Of a stretch of 6,830 nt of DNA, positions 1 through 5,674 are shown one piece after another; the stretch's first letter is position 1, and every line of letters starts with the position of its first letter. Made by a program: the position numbers and the translations under genes. Under the pieces are notes generated by a model. It had not been told where the DNA came from. It saw only the letters and a program-made list of their open reading frames with translations, and did no database searches. Origin of the DNA: Rubrivivax sp. (GTDB lineage: Bacteria; Pseudomonadota; Gammaproteobacteria; Burkholderiales; Burkholderiaceae_C); NCBI GenBank assembly GCA_030693565.1, contig JAUYAJ010000105.1, positions 1 to 6,830 on the forward strand, written 5' to 3'.

Positions 1-519
1 ACCATCATCGGCGAGTACCGCAAGGCCTGGGCCGGCATCTACCCGCTGGAGCTGGAGTACCAGCGCTCGGAGATGCAGCCGCAGTTCGCCAACATCGCCT
101 CACCGAGCGAGATCGTCGTCGCCACCTCGTTCACGCTTGAGGTCGGTGAGTCCACGGGCACGGTGCACTTCTGCATTCCCTATTCGACGCTGGAGCCGAT
201 CCGCGACGTCCTTTATTCGACGATCCAGGGCGACTCCAGTGAGCATGATCGGCGCTGGGTCAACCTGCTCAAGCAGGAGATCCAGGCCGCCGAGGTCGAA
301 CTGGTGATCGAGCTGGCGACCGCGCCGGCGACGGTCGAACAACTGCTGTCCTTCAAACCCGGTGATTTCATCGAACTCGACCTCGATCCGATGATCCAGG
401 CCAAGGTCGACGGCGTGCCGGTGTTCGACTGCCACTACGGCACCTCGAACGGGCACTATTCCATCAAGATCGACAAGCTGCTGGCGAGCGAAAGCCAGGG
501 CTGGCTGGGAGAGCAATGA
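1..519 (+). CDS. fliM: Flagellar motor switch protein FliM, C-terminal part (5' end outside window)
   Basis: The reading frame is open from base 1 and ends at TGA 517-519, giving the last 172 residues of a protein that is usually about 330 residues. The start lies upstream of the window. FliM forms the middle of the cytoplasmic C-ring, binds CheY-P through its N-terminus (not present here) and passes the signal to FliG. Family hallmarks are the middle-domain stretch RSEMQPQFANIASPSE followed by FCIPYSTLEPIRD. The last ~75 residues form a SpoA-type C-terminal domain (from about VELVIELATAPATVEQLLSF to YSIKID), the part that pairs with FliN. The stop overlaps the fliN start as ATGA, so the two are probably translationally coupled. 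It is the first visible gene of the fliMNOPQR run. Identity is very secure. Confidence 0.96.
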   Translation, partial: TIIGEYRKAWAGIYPLELEYQRSEMQPQFANIASPSEIVVATSFTLEVGESTGTVHFCIPYSTLEPIRDVLYSTIQGDSSEHDRRWVNLLKQEIQAAEVELVIELATAPATVEQLLSFKPGDFIELDLDPMIQAKVDGVPVFDCHYGTSNGHYSIKIDKLLASESQGWLGEQ

Positions 520-959
520 TGTCCACCGAATCGAATTCCACCATGTCCGAAGAGGACCGCATGGCCGCCGAATGGGCCGCCGCACTCACCGAGAGCAAGA
601 CCCCGGATGTTGCCTCCGAACTGACGGCGCCGGCCGAGACCGTGGCGCCAGCAGCGTTCACGAACTTCCCGTCGACCGCGGTCAGCACCGCCGGCAACGA
701 CATCAACATGATCCTCGACATCCCGGTGCAACTCACCGTGGAGCTCGGGCGCACGAGGATCCCGATCAAGCACATCCTGCAACTGGCCCAGGGCTCGGTG
801 GTCGAGCTCGATGCCATGGCCGGCGAGCCGATGGACGTGCTCGTCAACGGCTACCTGATCGCCCAGGGCGAGGTCGTCGTCGTCAACGACAAGTTCGGCA
901 TCCGCCTGACCGACATCGTCACCCCCAGCGAGCGCATGCGCCGCCTGAGCCGGACCTGA
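516..959 (+). CDS. fliN: Flagellar motor switch protein FliN
   Basis: This 147-residue protein is a C-ring component at the base of the flagellar motor, working with FliM in rotation switching and in docking the FliH-FliI export ATPase. Residues ~1-65 are a low-conservation leader rich in Ala, Glu and Thr, as is usual for FliN. Residues ~67-145 are a complete SpoA domain, with the hallmarks DIPVQLTVELGRTRIPIK, GSVVELD, GEPMDVLVNG, IAQGEVVVVNDKFGIR and TDI near the end. The start at 516 overlaps the fliM stop (ATGA) and sits just after a GGGAGAG ribosome binding site. A second ATG at 519 directly follows, so the true start could be either one, a one-residue difference. fliO begins 12 bp after the stop. 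Confidence 0.96.
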   Translation: MMSTESNSTMSEEDRMAAEWAAALTESKTPDVASELTAPAETVAPAAFTNFPSTAVSTAGNDINMILDIPVQLTVELGRTRIPIKHILQLAQGSVVELDAMAGEPMDVLVNGYLIAQGEVVVVNDKFGIRLTDIVTPSERMRRLSRT

Positions 960-971
960 ACGCGCCACCCC

Positions 972-1328
972 ATGCCCAACAGTCTGTCTCCCCTGCTCTG
1001 GTTTCTGTTCATCGTCGCCGCCATCCCGCTGGTGCTGTGGTTGCTCAAGCGCACGCCGCTGGGCGGCGGCACTGGCGGCGCCGGGTTGCGCAGCGTCTCG
1101 GCATTGCCTTTGTCGGCATCGCAGCGCGTCGTCACCGTCGAAGTCGGCACTGGCGAAGGCCGGCGCTGGCTGGTGCTGGGCGTGACGCCCAGCAGCATCC
1201 AGACCCTGTACACCATGGACCCGGTGGACGAGCCGTCGCCAGCGCCCGCTGCCGCCCCGCCCAGCGCCGCCTTTGCCCAGTTGCTGGGCCGCTTGCGCAA
1301 CGACGGCAAAGGTCATCATGCGCCCTAG
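972..1328 (+). CDS. fliO: Flagellar biosynthesis protein FliO
   Basis: FliO is a small membrane protein that helps FliP form a stable oligomer while the flagellar export gate is built; it is not thought to remain in the finished apparatus. The 118-residue product has one hydrophobic segment at about residues 7-25 (LLWFLFIVAAIPLVLWLL), followed by Lys-Arg and a glycine-rich linker. A cytoplasmic domain follows with the FliO pattern SVSALPLSASQRVVTVEVG...RRWLVLGVTPSSIQTLYTM. The tail after ~85 is Pro/Ala rich and probably disordered. Identification rests on this pattern plus its position between fliN and fliP. Its final 11 bp overlap the fliP start. No strong Shine-Dalgarno precedes ATG 972, so it may depend on translation of fliN. 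Length is typical of short proteobacterial FliO. Confidence 0.93.
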   Translation: MPNSLSPLLWFLFIVAAIPLVLWLLKRTPLGGGTGGAGLRSVSALPLSASQRVVTVEVGTGEGRRWLVLGVTPSSIQTLYTMDPVDEPSPAPAAAPPSAAFAQLLGRLRNDGKGHHAP

Positions 1329-2076
1329 CCGGTTTGTTCTTGCCGTATCGCTGTTGTCGGCAGTTTCCGGCAGCGCTTTAGCCCAGGCCAGCGGCGGCAT
1401 CGGTTCGGCGCTGCCGCTGATCATGGCCCAGGGCAGCGGCGGCACCAGCTATTCGGTGCCGATCCAGACCCTGCTGTTCTTCACCGCGCTGTCGTTTCTG
1501 CCGGCGCTGCTGCTGCTGATGACGGGCTTCACCCGCATCGTCATCGTGCTGTCGCTGCTGCGCCAGGCCCTGGGCACGCAGGCCGCGCCGCCCAATCAGG
1601 TGATCATCGGTCTGAGCCTGTTCCTGACCTTCTTCGTCATGTCGCCGACCTTCGACCGCATCTACGAGCAGGCCTATCAGCCGATGGTCGCCAACCAGAT
1701 CGCGTTCGACGAAGCGCTCAAGCGCGGCGAAGGCCCGATGCGCGAATTCATGATGAAGCAGACGCGCCAGAGCGACATCCAGTTGTTTGCCAAGCTGGCC
1801 AAGTTGCCGGCCGAGATCAAGTCCGAGGACGTGCCGCTGCGCGTGCTGGTGCCGGCCTTCGTCACCAGAGAACTCAAGAGCGCGTTCCAGATCGGCTTCA
1901 TGATCTTCATCCCCTTCCTGATCATCGACATGATCGTCGCCAGCGTGCTGATGAGCCTGGGCATGATGATGCTCAGCCCGGTGCTGGTCGCCCTGCCCTT
2001 CAAGCTGATGCTGTTCGTGCTCGCCGATGGCTGGAACCTGCTGCTCGGCTCGCTGGCGGCGTCATTCGTGACCTGA
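1318..2076 (+). CDS. fliP: Flagellar type III export gate protein FliP
   Basis: FliP is the main subunit of the FliP5-Q4-R1 export gate, through which unfolded rod, hook and filament proteins cross the inner membrane. The 252-residue product starts with a cleavable-looking signal peptide (MRPSRFVLAVSLLSAVSGSALAQ), as is common for FliP. Family blocks are RIVIVLSLLRQALGTQ at ~73-88, PPNQVIIGLSLFLTFFVMSP at ~91-110, and VLVPAFVTRELKSAFQIGF at ~176-194. The block MSLGMMMLSP at ~212-221 contains the methionines that line the gate pore. Hydrophobic segments lie near 50-70, 95-110, 190-212 and 220-245. ATG 1318 was chosen because it gives the signal peptide at its proper N-terminus and has AAAGG at 1308-1312. 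An in-frame TTG at 1273 would add 15 non-conserved residues ahead of it. Confidence 0.97.
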   Translation: MRPSRFVLAVSLLSAVSGSALAQASGGIGSALPLIMAQGSGGTSYSVPIQTLLFFTALSFLPALLLLMTGFTRIVIVLSLLRQALGTQAAPPNQVIIGLSLFLTFFVMSPTFDRIYEQAYQPMVANQIAFDEALKRGEGPMREFMMKQTRQSDIQLFAKLAKLPAEIKSEDVPLRVLVPAFVTRELKSAFQIGFMIFIPFLIIDMIVASVLMSLGMMMLSPVLVALPFKLMLFVLADGWNLLLGSLAASFVT

Positions 2077-2092
2077 TCGAAAGAGAGACACT

Positions 2093-2362
2093 GTGGATTC
2101 CCAACAAGTCCTCACCGCCGGCCAGCAAGGCTTGACGCTGCTGCTGCTGATCTCCGCGCCGGTGCTGCTGGTCGTGCTGCTGGTCGGCCTGGTGGTCAGC
2201 ATCTTCCAGGCCGCCACGCAGATCAACGAGGCCACATTGAGCTTCGTGCCCAAGATCGTGGCCGCCGTGGCCGTGCTCGGCTTTGCCGGGCCGTGGATGA
2301 TGACGACCATGGTCGAATACCTGCAGCGCACGCTGCTGTCCATTCCCAGCGTCGTCGGCTGA
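2093..2362 (+). CDS. fliQ: Flagellar type III export gate protein FliQ
   Basis: This 89-residue protein, the canonical FliQ length, is the small gate subunit that packs around the FliP-FliR helix. It has two hydrophobic helices (about residues 15-38 and 54-75) separated by the conserved loop FQAATQINEATLSFVPK. The start is GTG at 2093, giving MDSQQVLT, with a purine-rich AAAGAGAGA ribosome binding site about 5 bp upstream; no ATG fits better. It lies 16 bp after the fliP stop and 20 bp before the proposed fliR start. Nothing is missing compared with the family. Confidence 0.96.
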   Translation: MDSQQVLTAGQQGLTLLLLISAPVLLVVLLVGLVVSIFQAATQINEATLSFVPKIVAAVAVLGFAGPWMMTTMVEYLQRTLLSIPSVVG

Positions 2363-2382
2363 CGCCGAACAAGCCACCCGCT

Positions 2383-3144
2383 GTGGTCACCTTCACCGAA
2401 GCCCAGTTGCTGGCGTGGATCACGCCCGGCCTGTGGGTCTTCATCCGCGCGCTGGCGCTGTTCACGTCGCTGCCGGTGCTGGGCACCCGCACGGTGCCGA
2501 CCCGGGTGCGCATCGGTCTGGCAGCCTTCATCACGCTGGCCGCCCAGCCTTCGCTGCCGGCCATGCCGGTGGTCCCGCTCGACTCGCCGCTGGCCTTCAT
2601 GCTGATCCTGCAGCAGGTGCTGATCGGGGTCTCGCTGGGCTTTGCGGTGCGCATCGTCTTCGCCGCGGTCGAATTCGCCGGCGAGCTCATCGGCCTGCAG
2701 ATGGGACTGAACTTCGCCGGCTTCTTCAACCCGATCACCGCCTCGTCGGCAACCGCGCCGAGCCGCTTCTTCGGCACCGTGATCGCCTGGCTGTTCATCG
2801 TCGTCAATGGCCACTTGCTGATCATTGCCGCGCTGGTCGAGAGCTTCACCCTCTTCCCGGTCGGCCCGGAGCCGTTCGCGTTTCTGCGCGCCACCGCACC
2901 GCACCGCTGGGGTGCCGAGATCTTCAGCACCGGTTTGTGGATCGCACTGCCGATGGTGACGATGCTGCTGTTCGTCAACCTGGTGCTGGGGGCGATCTCG
3001 CGCGTGGCCTCGCAGATCAACATCTTCGCCGTCGGCTTCCCGGTGACGCTGGGCGTGGGCCTGATCGGCATGCTGCTGACGTTGCCGGCGATGCAGCAAC
3101 CCTTCATGGTCGCGCTCGAACGCCTGCTCGAGAACTTCCGCTGA
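2383..3144 (+). CDS. fliR: Flagellar type III export gate protein FliR
   Basis: FliR is the single-copy gate subunit that completes the FliP-FliQ-FliR helical assembly and contacts FlhB. The proposed protein has 253 residues, near the usual ~260, with about six hydrophobic segments. Family hallmarks are FTSLPVLGTRTVPTRVRIGLA near the N-terminus, IGVSLGFAVRIVFAAVEFAGELIGLQMGL and FFNP in the middle, and LGAISRVASQINIFAVGFPVTL near 200-222. The start is assigned to GTG 2383, which gives MVTFTEAQLLAW, the usual short FliR N-terminus. There is no clear Shine-Dalgarno there, so the start is uncertain; translation may depend on coupling with fliQ. Only 2 bp separate its stop from the stop of the convergent ridA-like gene. 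It is the last flagellar gene in the window. Confidence 0.95.
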   Translation: MVTFTEAQLLAWITPGLWVFIRALALFTSLPVLGTRTVPTRVRIGLAAFITLAAQPSLPAMPVVPLDSPLAFMLILQQVLIGVSLGFAVRIVFAAVEFAGELIGLQMGLNFAGFFNPITASSATAPSRFFGTVIAWLFIVVNGHLLIIAALVESFTLFPVGPEPFAFLRATAPHRWGAEIFSTGLWIALPMVTMLLFVNLVLGAISRVASQINIFAVGFPVTLGVGLIGMLLTLPAMQQPFMVALERLLENFR

Positions 3145-3146
3145 CC

Positions 3147-3536
3147 TCAGGGCACGACGGCGGTGACCTCGATCTCGACGCGGGCGCGTTCTTCGATCAG
3201 CCCGCTGACCTCCACCGCCGTCATCGCCACCGCGTAGTGGCCCATCACCTCGCGGTAGGCCAGGCCGATCTCCTTGGCGCGCGCCAGGTATTCGCGGCGA
3301 TCGGTCAGGTACCAGGTCATGCGCACCATGTGCTGCGGCGTCGCGCCGGCCTCGGCGAGCACGGCGCGCACGTTCTGCAAAGCCTGACGCACCTGCGCCA
3401 CGAGGTCGTCGCTGTCGAACTGGCAGGCTGCGTTCCAGCCGATTTGCCCGGCCACGAAGACCTGGGTGCCGGCGGCGGCCACGCCGTTGACATAACCGCG
3501 CGGCGCCGCCCAGCCGGGTGGTTGCAAGACCTTCAT
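3147..3536 (-). CDS. RidA/YjgF/UK114-family protein lacking the catalytic arginine
   Basis: The 129-residue product is a full-length single-domain RidA-family protein, a family that forms trimers with active sites at subunit interfaces. Visible family patterns are FVAGQIG (26-32), DLVAQVRQALQNVRAVLAEAG (44-64), MTWYLTDRREY (73-83), TAVEVSGL (106-113) and VEIEVTAV (120-127). Aligned to Salmonella RidA, which deaminates 2-aminoacrylate-type enamines and imines, catalytic Arg105 is replaced by Met105 (codon at 3222-3224) and Ser30 by Ala29. The active-site Tyr (Y15) and Glu (E121) appear kept. By established knowledge Arg105 is needed for canonical RidA deaminase activity, so this is one of the Arg-less Rid subgroups. 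Its ATG overlaps the thioesterase stop (ATGA), so it is co-translated with an aryl-CoA pathway. A role in hydrolysing or isomerising a cyclic enamine-CoA intermediate is inference. The family call is firm; the function is open. Confidence 0.92.
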   Translation of the reverse strand: MKVLQPPGWAAPRGYVNGVAAAGTQVFVAGQIGWNAACQFDSDDLVAQVRQALQNVRAVLAEAGATPQHMVRMTWYLTDRREYLARAKEIGLAYREVMGHYAVAMTAVEVSGLIEERARVEIEVTAVVP

Positions 3537-3958
3537 GTGCCAGCCTCCGCGACCAGATAGGGCTGGATGGCGGCGCGCACGTCGTCGGGCCAGGTCTGCG
3601 GTCGCAGCGTCGCCAGCGACACACAGACCAGCACCTGGCGCAGGCGCAGCCGCAACTCGCCGTTGCCACGGTATTCACTGCGCAGCGCCAGCGAACTGCG
3701 GCCCAGGCGCTCGACCCACAGCCGCTGCTGCAAATGCTCGCCATGACGGCTGACGGCGGTGAAGTCGACCTCCAGGCGCGCCGTCGGCAATCCGACCCGG
3801 CGCTGACCCACCAGGCCGGCGTAGCTGATGCCCAGCGCCTCGTCGAACCACTTCTCCACCAAGGTGTTGTGCATCACCAGGTATTGCGGAAAGAAGACGA
3901 TGCCCGCGGGGTCGCAATCGGCAAAGCGCACGGGGCAGCTGGTCTCGAAAGTCTTCAT
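3533..3958 (-). CDS. Acyl-CoA thioesterase, 4-hydroxybenzoyl-CoA thioesterase-like (hotdog fold)
   Basis: The 141-residue product matches the family that hydrolyses aryl- or acyl-CoA to free acid and CoA in the cytoplasm, typically as a tetramer. The N-terminal motif FADCDPAGIVFFPQY (12-26) is the 4HBT active-site signature; D16 corresponds to the catalytic Asp17 of the Pseudomonas 4-hydroxybenzoyl-CoA thioesterase. The rest follows the hotdog pattern: a long helix (MHNTLVEKWFDEALGI), then strands such as GLPTARLEVDFTAVSRHGE and SSLALRSEYRG. The start at 3958 overlaps the ligase stop as ATGA and the stop overlaps the ridA-like start the same way, so it is the middle gene of a three-gene operon. 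In an aryl-CoA operon it probably frees CoA from stalled or dead-end thioesters, or from the aryl-CoA itself; the substrate cannot be read from sequence. A separate detoxification role is possible. Confidence 0.9.
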   Translation of the reverse strand: MKTFETSCPVRFADCDPAGIVFFPQYLVMHNTLVEKWFDEALGISYAGLVGQRRVGLPTARLEVDFTAVSRHGEHLQQRLWVERLGRSSLALRSEYRGNGELRLRLRQVLVCVSLATLRPQTWPDDVRAAIQPYLVAEAGT

Positions 3959-5571
3959 GGCTCGCTTCGCAGTCGGAATCGCTGCAGTTTGCCCGTCTCG
4001 GTGCGCGGCAAGCTGTCGCGGAACACCACTTGTCGCGGGTATTTGTAAGGCGCGATGGTTTGCTTGACGAAGTCCTGCAAGCCCTGGGCCATGGCCGCAT
4101 CGCCAGCGACCCCGGCCTTGAGAACGACGAAGGCGGTGACGACTTGGCCCCGGGCCTCGTCCGCGCGGCCGATGACGCCGCACTCGGCCACCGCCGGATG
4201 CAACAGCAAGGCTTCCTCGACCTCGGGGCCGGCGATGTTGTAGCCGCCGGAGACGATCATGTCGTCGGTGCGCGCCTGGTATTCGAACTGGCCGTCGGCG
4301 CCGATCCGGTAGGCGTCGCCGGTGAGGTTCCAGCCGTTCTGCACATACTGGCGCTGGCGCTCGTCGGCCAGGTATTTGCAGCCGGTCGGCCCCTTGACGG
4401 CCAGGCGGCCGACTTCGCCGGCCGGCAGTTCCTGGCCATCGTCGCCGAGCACGCAGGCGCGGTAGCCCGGCACCGGCAGGCCGGTGGCGCCGGCGCGCGC
4501 CAGGTGCTCGGGCGCGGAGATGAAGATGTGCAGCAACTCGGTCGAGCCGATGCCGTCGATGAGCTCGATGCCAGTGACTTCTTTCCACAGCGCGCGCGTC
4601 GGGCCCGGCAGCGCTTCGCCCGCCGAGACGCACTTGCGCAGCGACGCGAGGTCGTGGCCGGGCGCCAGCGCGGCCATGGCCCGGTAAGCCGTCGGCGCGG
4701 TGAAGCAGACGCTGGCGCGAAAGCGCGCTGTTGCCGCCAGCAAGGCATCGGGTGATGCTTTTTCGATCAGCACGGTGCTGGCACCCACGGCGAGCGGAAA
4801 CAGCAGCAAGCCGCCCAGCCCGAAGGTGAAGGCCAGCGGCGGGCTGCCGATGAAGACATCGTCGGCAGTAGCGCGCAGCACATGCTGCGGCCAGCAGGCG
4901 CAGGCCGCCATCAGGTCGCGGTGAAAGTGCACCGTGCCTTTGGGCACCCCGGTGGTGCCGGAGGTGAAAGCAATCAGCACCGGGTCGGTGGCGGCCGTAT
5001 CGACGTTGGTGAACGCAGCGGGCTTGCTGGCGGCGCGTGCCTCCAGGCTGCCGGCAGCGCCTCCGCCGTTGAAGTGCAACATATGCTTCAGCGCCGGGCT
5101 GTCCGCGGCCGCAGCGGCCAGTTCGTCGGCCAGCCGTGCATCGCACAGCGCATGGCTGATCTCGGCCTTGGCAATCAGCCCCCGCAGCTCGCGGGCGCGC
5201 AGCATCGGCATGCTGCCCACGGCCACGCCACCGGCCTTGACGACGCCGAACCAGCACGCCGCCAGCCAGGGCGAATTGGCGCCGCGCAGCAACACCCGGT
5301 TGCCTGGCACCAGGCCGAGCTCGTCGACCAGCACCCGGGCGATGCGGTTGGCATGGGCTTGCAGTTCGGCGTAAGTCCAGCGCCGGTCATGCCCTTGGAT
5401 GCACAGCCGCCCGCCCTGCCCGCGCTCGACCCAGCGGTCCAGCAGTTCGCTGGCGCAGTTCAGGCGCGGCGGGAACTGCAGCGACGGCAGGTCGAACAGC
5501 AACTCGGGCATGTCGGCTGGCGCCGGCAAGCGGTCGATGGTGAAGGTGTCGAGGTGGGCGCTGGGCGTCAT
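3955..5571 (-). CDS. Aryl-CoA ligase of the benzoate-CoA ligase family, probably 2-aminobenzoate (anthranilate)-CoA ligase
   Basis: This 538-residue ANL-superfamily enzyme activates an aromatic acid with ATP to the acyl-AMP and then the CoA thioester. Motifs in order: P-loop TSGTTGVPKG at 203-212; FTAPTAYRAM at 290-299; GIGSTELLHIF at 340-350, a benzoate-CoA-ligase-type A5 motif; TGD at 417-419; hinge motif RTDDMIVSGGYNIAGPEVE at 434-452; and the A10 catalytic Lys528 in LPRTETGKLQ. The N-terminal block (SAHLDTF, LLFDLPSLQFPPRLNCA) resembles proteins annotated as 2-aminobenzoate-CoA ligase. That substrate is also favoured because kynBU, the anthranilate-producing genes, lie divergently 103 bp away. 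Benzoate or another substituted benzoate remains possible. It is the first gene of the operon, with a recognisable promoter upstream. By analogy with Azoarcus evansii the symbol would be abmG, but the assignment rests on context, so none is given. Confidence 0.88.
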   Translation of the reverse strand: MTPSAHLDTFTIDRLPAPADMPELLFDLPSLQFPPRLNCASELLDRWVERGQGGRLCIQGHDRRWTYAELQAHANRIARVLVDELGLVPGNRVLLRGANSPWLAACWFGVVKAGGVAVGSMPMLRARELRGLIAKAEISHALCDARLADELAAAAADSPALKHMLHFNGGGAAGSLEARAASKPAAFTNVDTAATDPVLIAFTSGTTGVPKGTVHFHRDLMAACACWPQHVLRATADDVFIGSPPLAFTFGLGGLLLFPLAVGASTVLIEKASPDALLAATARFRASVCFTAPTAYRAMAALAPGHDLASLRKCVSAGEALPGPTRALWKEVTGIELIDGIGSTELLHIFISAPEHLARAGATGLPVPGYRACVLGDDGQELPAGEVGRLAVKGPTGCKYLADERQRQYVQNGWNLTGDAYRIGADGQFEYQARTDDMIVSGGYNIAGPEVEEALLLHPAVAECGVIGRADEARGQVVTAFVVLKAGVAGDAAMAQGLQDFVKQTIAPYKYPRQVVFRDSLPRTETGKLQRFRLRSEP

Positions 5572-5590
5572 GTCGGGTCCCGCAAGCTAG

Positions 5591-5602
5591 CGGCTGCAGC
5601 CG
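5591..5602. repeat. 12-bp perfect palindrome CGGCTGCAGCCG at the predicted transcription start
   Basis: The 12 bases are identical on both strands. They lie directly next to the -10 box (5603-5608) of the ligase promoter, so they span the predicted start site. The palindrome could be a second protein-binding site or could form a small structure in the mRNA leader. At this GC content a chance palindrome is also plausible. Confidence 0.4.
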
Positions 5603-5631
5603 ATTCTTTGATCAACTAGTTTAGTTGTCAA
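5603..5631 (-). promoter_or_regulatory. Sigma70-type promoter for the ligase-thioesterase-RidA operon
   Basis: On the minus strand a perfect -35 hexamer TTGACA (5631-5626) is followed by exactly 17 bp and then AAGAAT (5608-5603), which matches 4 of 6 positions of TATAAT including the final T. A transcript starting about 7 bp further on (near 5596) would have a leader of roughly 25 nt before ATG 5571, with GGGAC as a weak ribosome binding site. The box quality and ideal spacing in a GC-rich genome support it; there is no experimental proof. Confidence 0.6.
5608..5631. promoter_or_regulatory. Interrupted inverted repeat, probable operator
   Basis: The core is a perfect inverted repeat, CAACTA (5613-5618), GTT, TAGTTG (5622-5627). 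It extends outward to TTGA (5608-5611) on the left and TCAA (5628-5631) on the right, with one extra T on the left. It also holds nested palindromes TTGATCAA (5608-5615), AACTAGTT (5614-5621) and GTTGTCAAC (5624-5632). It covers the -35 box and the whole spacer of the ligase promoter, a typical repressor position. The half-site style and size suit a dimeric winged-helix regulator such as MarR type, a class that includes aryl-CoA-responsive repressors. An Lrp-type KynR is another possibility. The regulator itself is not in the window. Confidence 0.6.
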
Positions 5632-5674
5632 CCATTTGCCGCCTGCTGAAGGCCGGCCGCCTATCATCGACGCC

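Larger units (their letters stand above)
5572..5674. promoter_or_regulatory. Divergent intergenic regulatory region between the ligase operon and kynB
   Basis: This 103-bp gap separates two divergent start codons. It contains the only AT-rich patch in the neighbourhood (about 5603-5640), a promoter for the ligase side, overlapping dyads and a 12-bp palindrome, listed separately. On the kynB side no convincing sigma70 pair is seen. TATCAT at 5662-5667 resembles a -10 box, but the nearest -35-like TTGCCG (5636-5641) is 20 bp away and transcription would start almost at the ATG. TTGTCA (5625-5630) is a good -35-like hexamer with no matching -10. One regulator bound here could act on both directions. 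Confidence 0.7.

Noticed and set aside
456..1445. 329-codon open frame on the minus strand
   Set aside because: It is antisense to fliN, fliO and fliP, whose products are clearly conserved. Its translation has no recognisable domain and typical GC-shadow composition.
3138..3212. Direct repeat CCGCTGACCTC at 3138-3148 and 3202-3212
   Set aside because: The two 11-bp copies lie at the end of fliR and inside the ridA-like gene and are explained by coding sequence. There are only two copies and no flanking structure, so chance is likely.
2415..3560. 381-codon open frame on the plus strand
   Set aside because: It overlaps fliR in another frame and then runs antisense to the ridA-like gene. The composition is His/Arg/Ala-rich without any family pattern.
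2062..3744. 560-codon open frame on the minus strand
   Set aside because: It lies antisense to fliQ/fliR and continues out of frame through the ridA-like and thioesterase genes. Its translation is Arg/Gly/Asp/Gln-rich low-complexity, as expected from shadow frames in GC-rich DNA.
4030..5619. Plus-strand open frames opposite the ligase (such as 4030-4755 and 4882-5619)
   Set aside because: They are antisense shadows of the ligase, whose motifs run continuously across the whole region.
5651..5658. GGCCGGCC palindrome upstream of kynB
   Set aside because: It is an 8-bp GC-only palindrome, common by chance at this base composition, with no aligned promoter elements.
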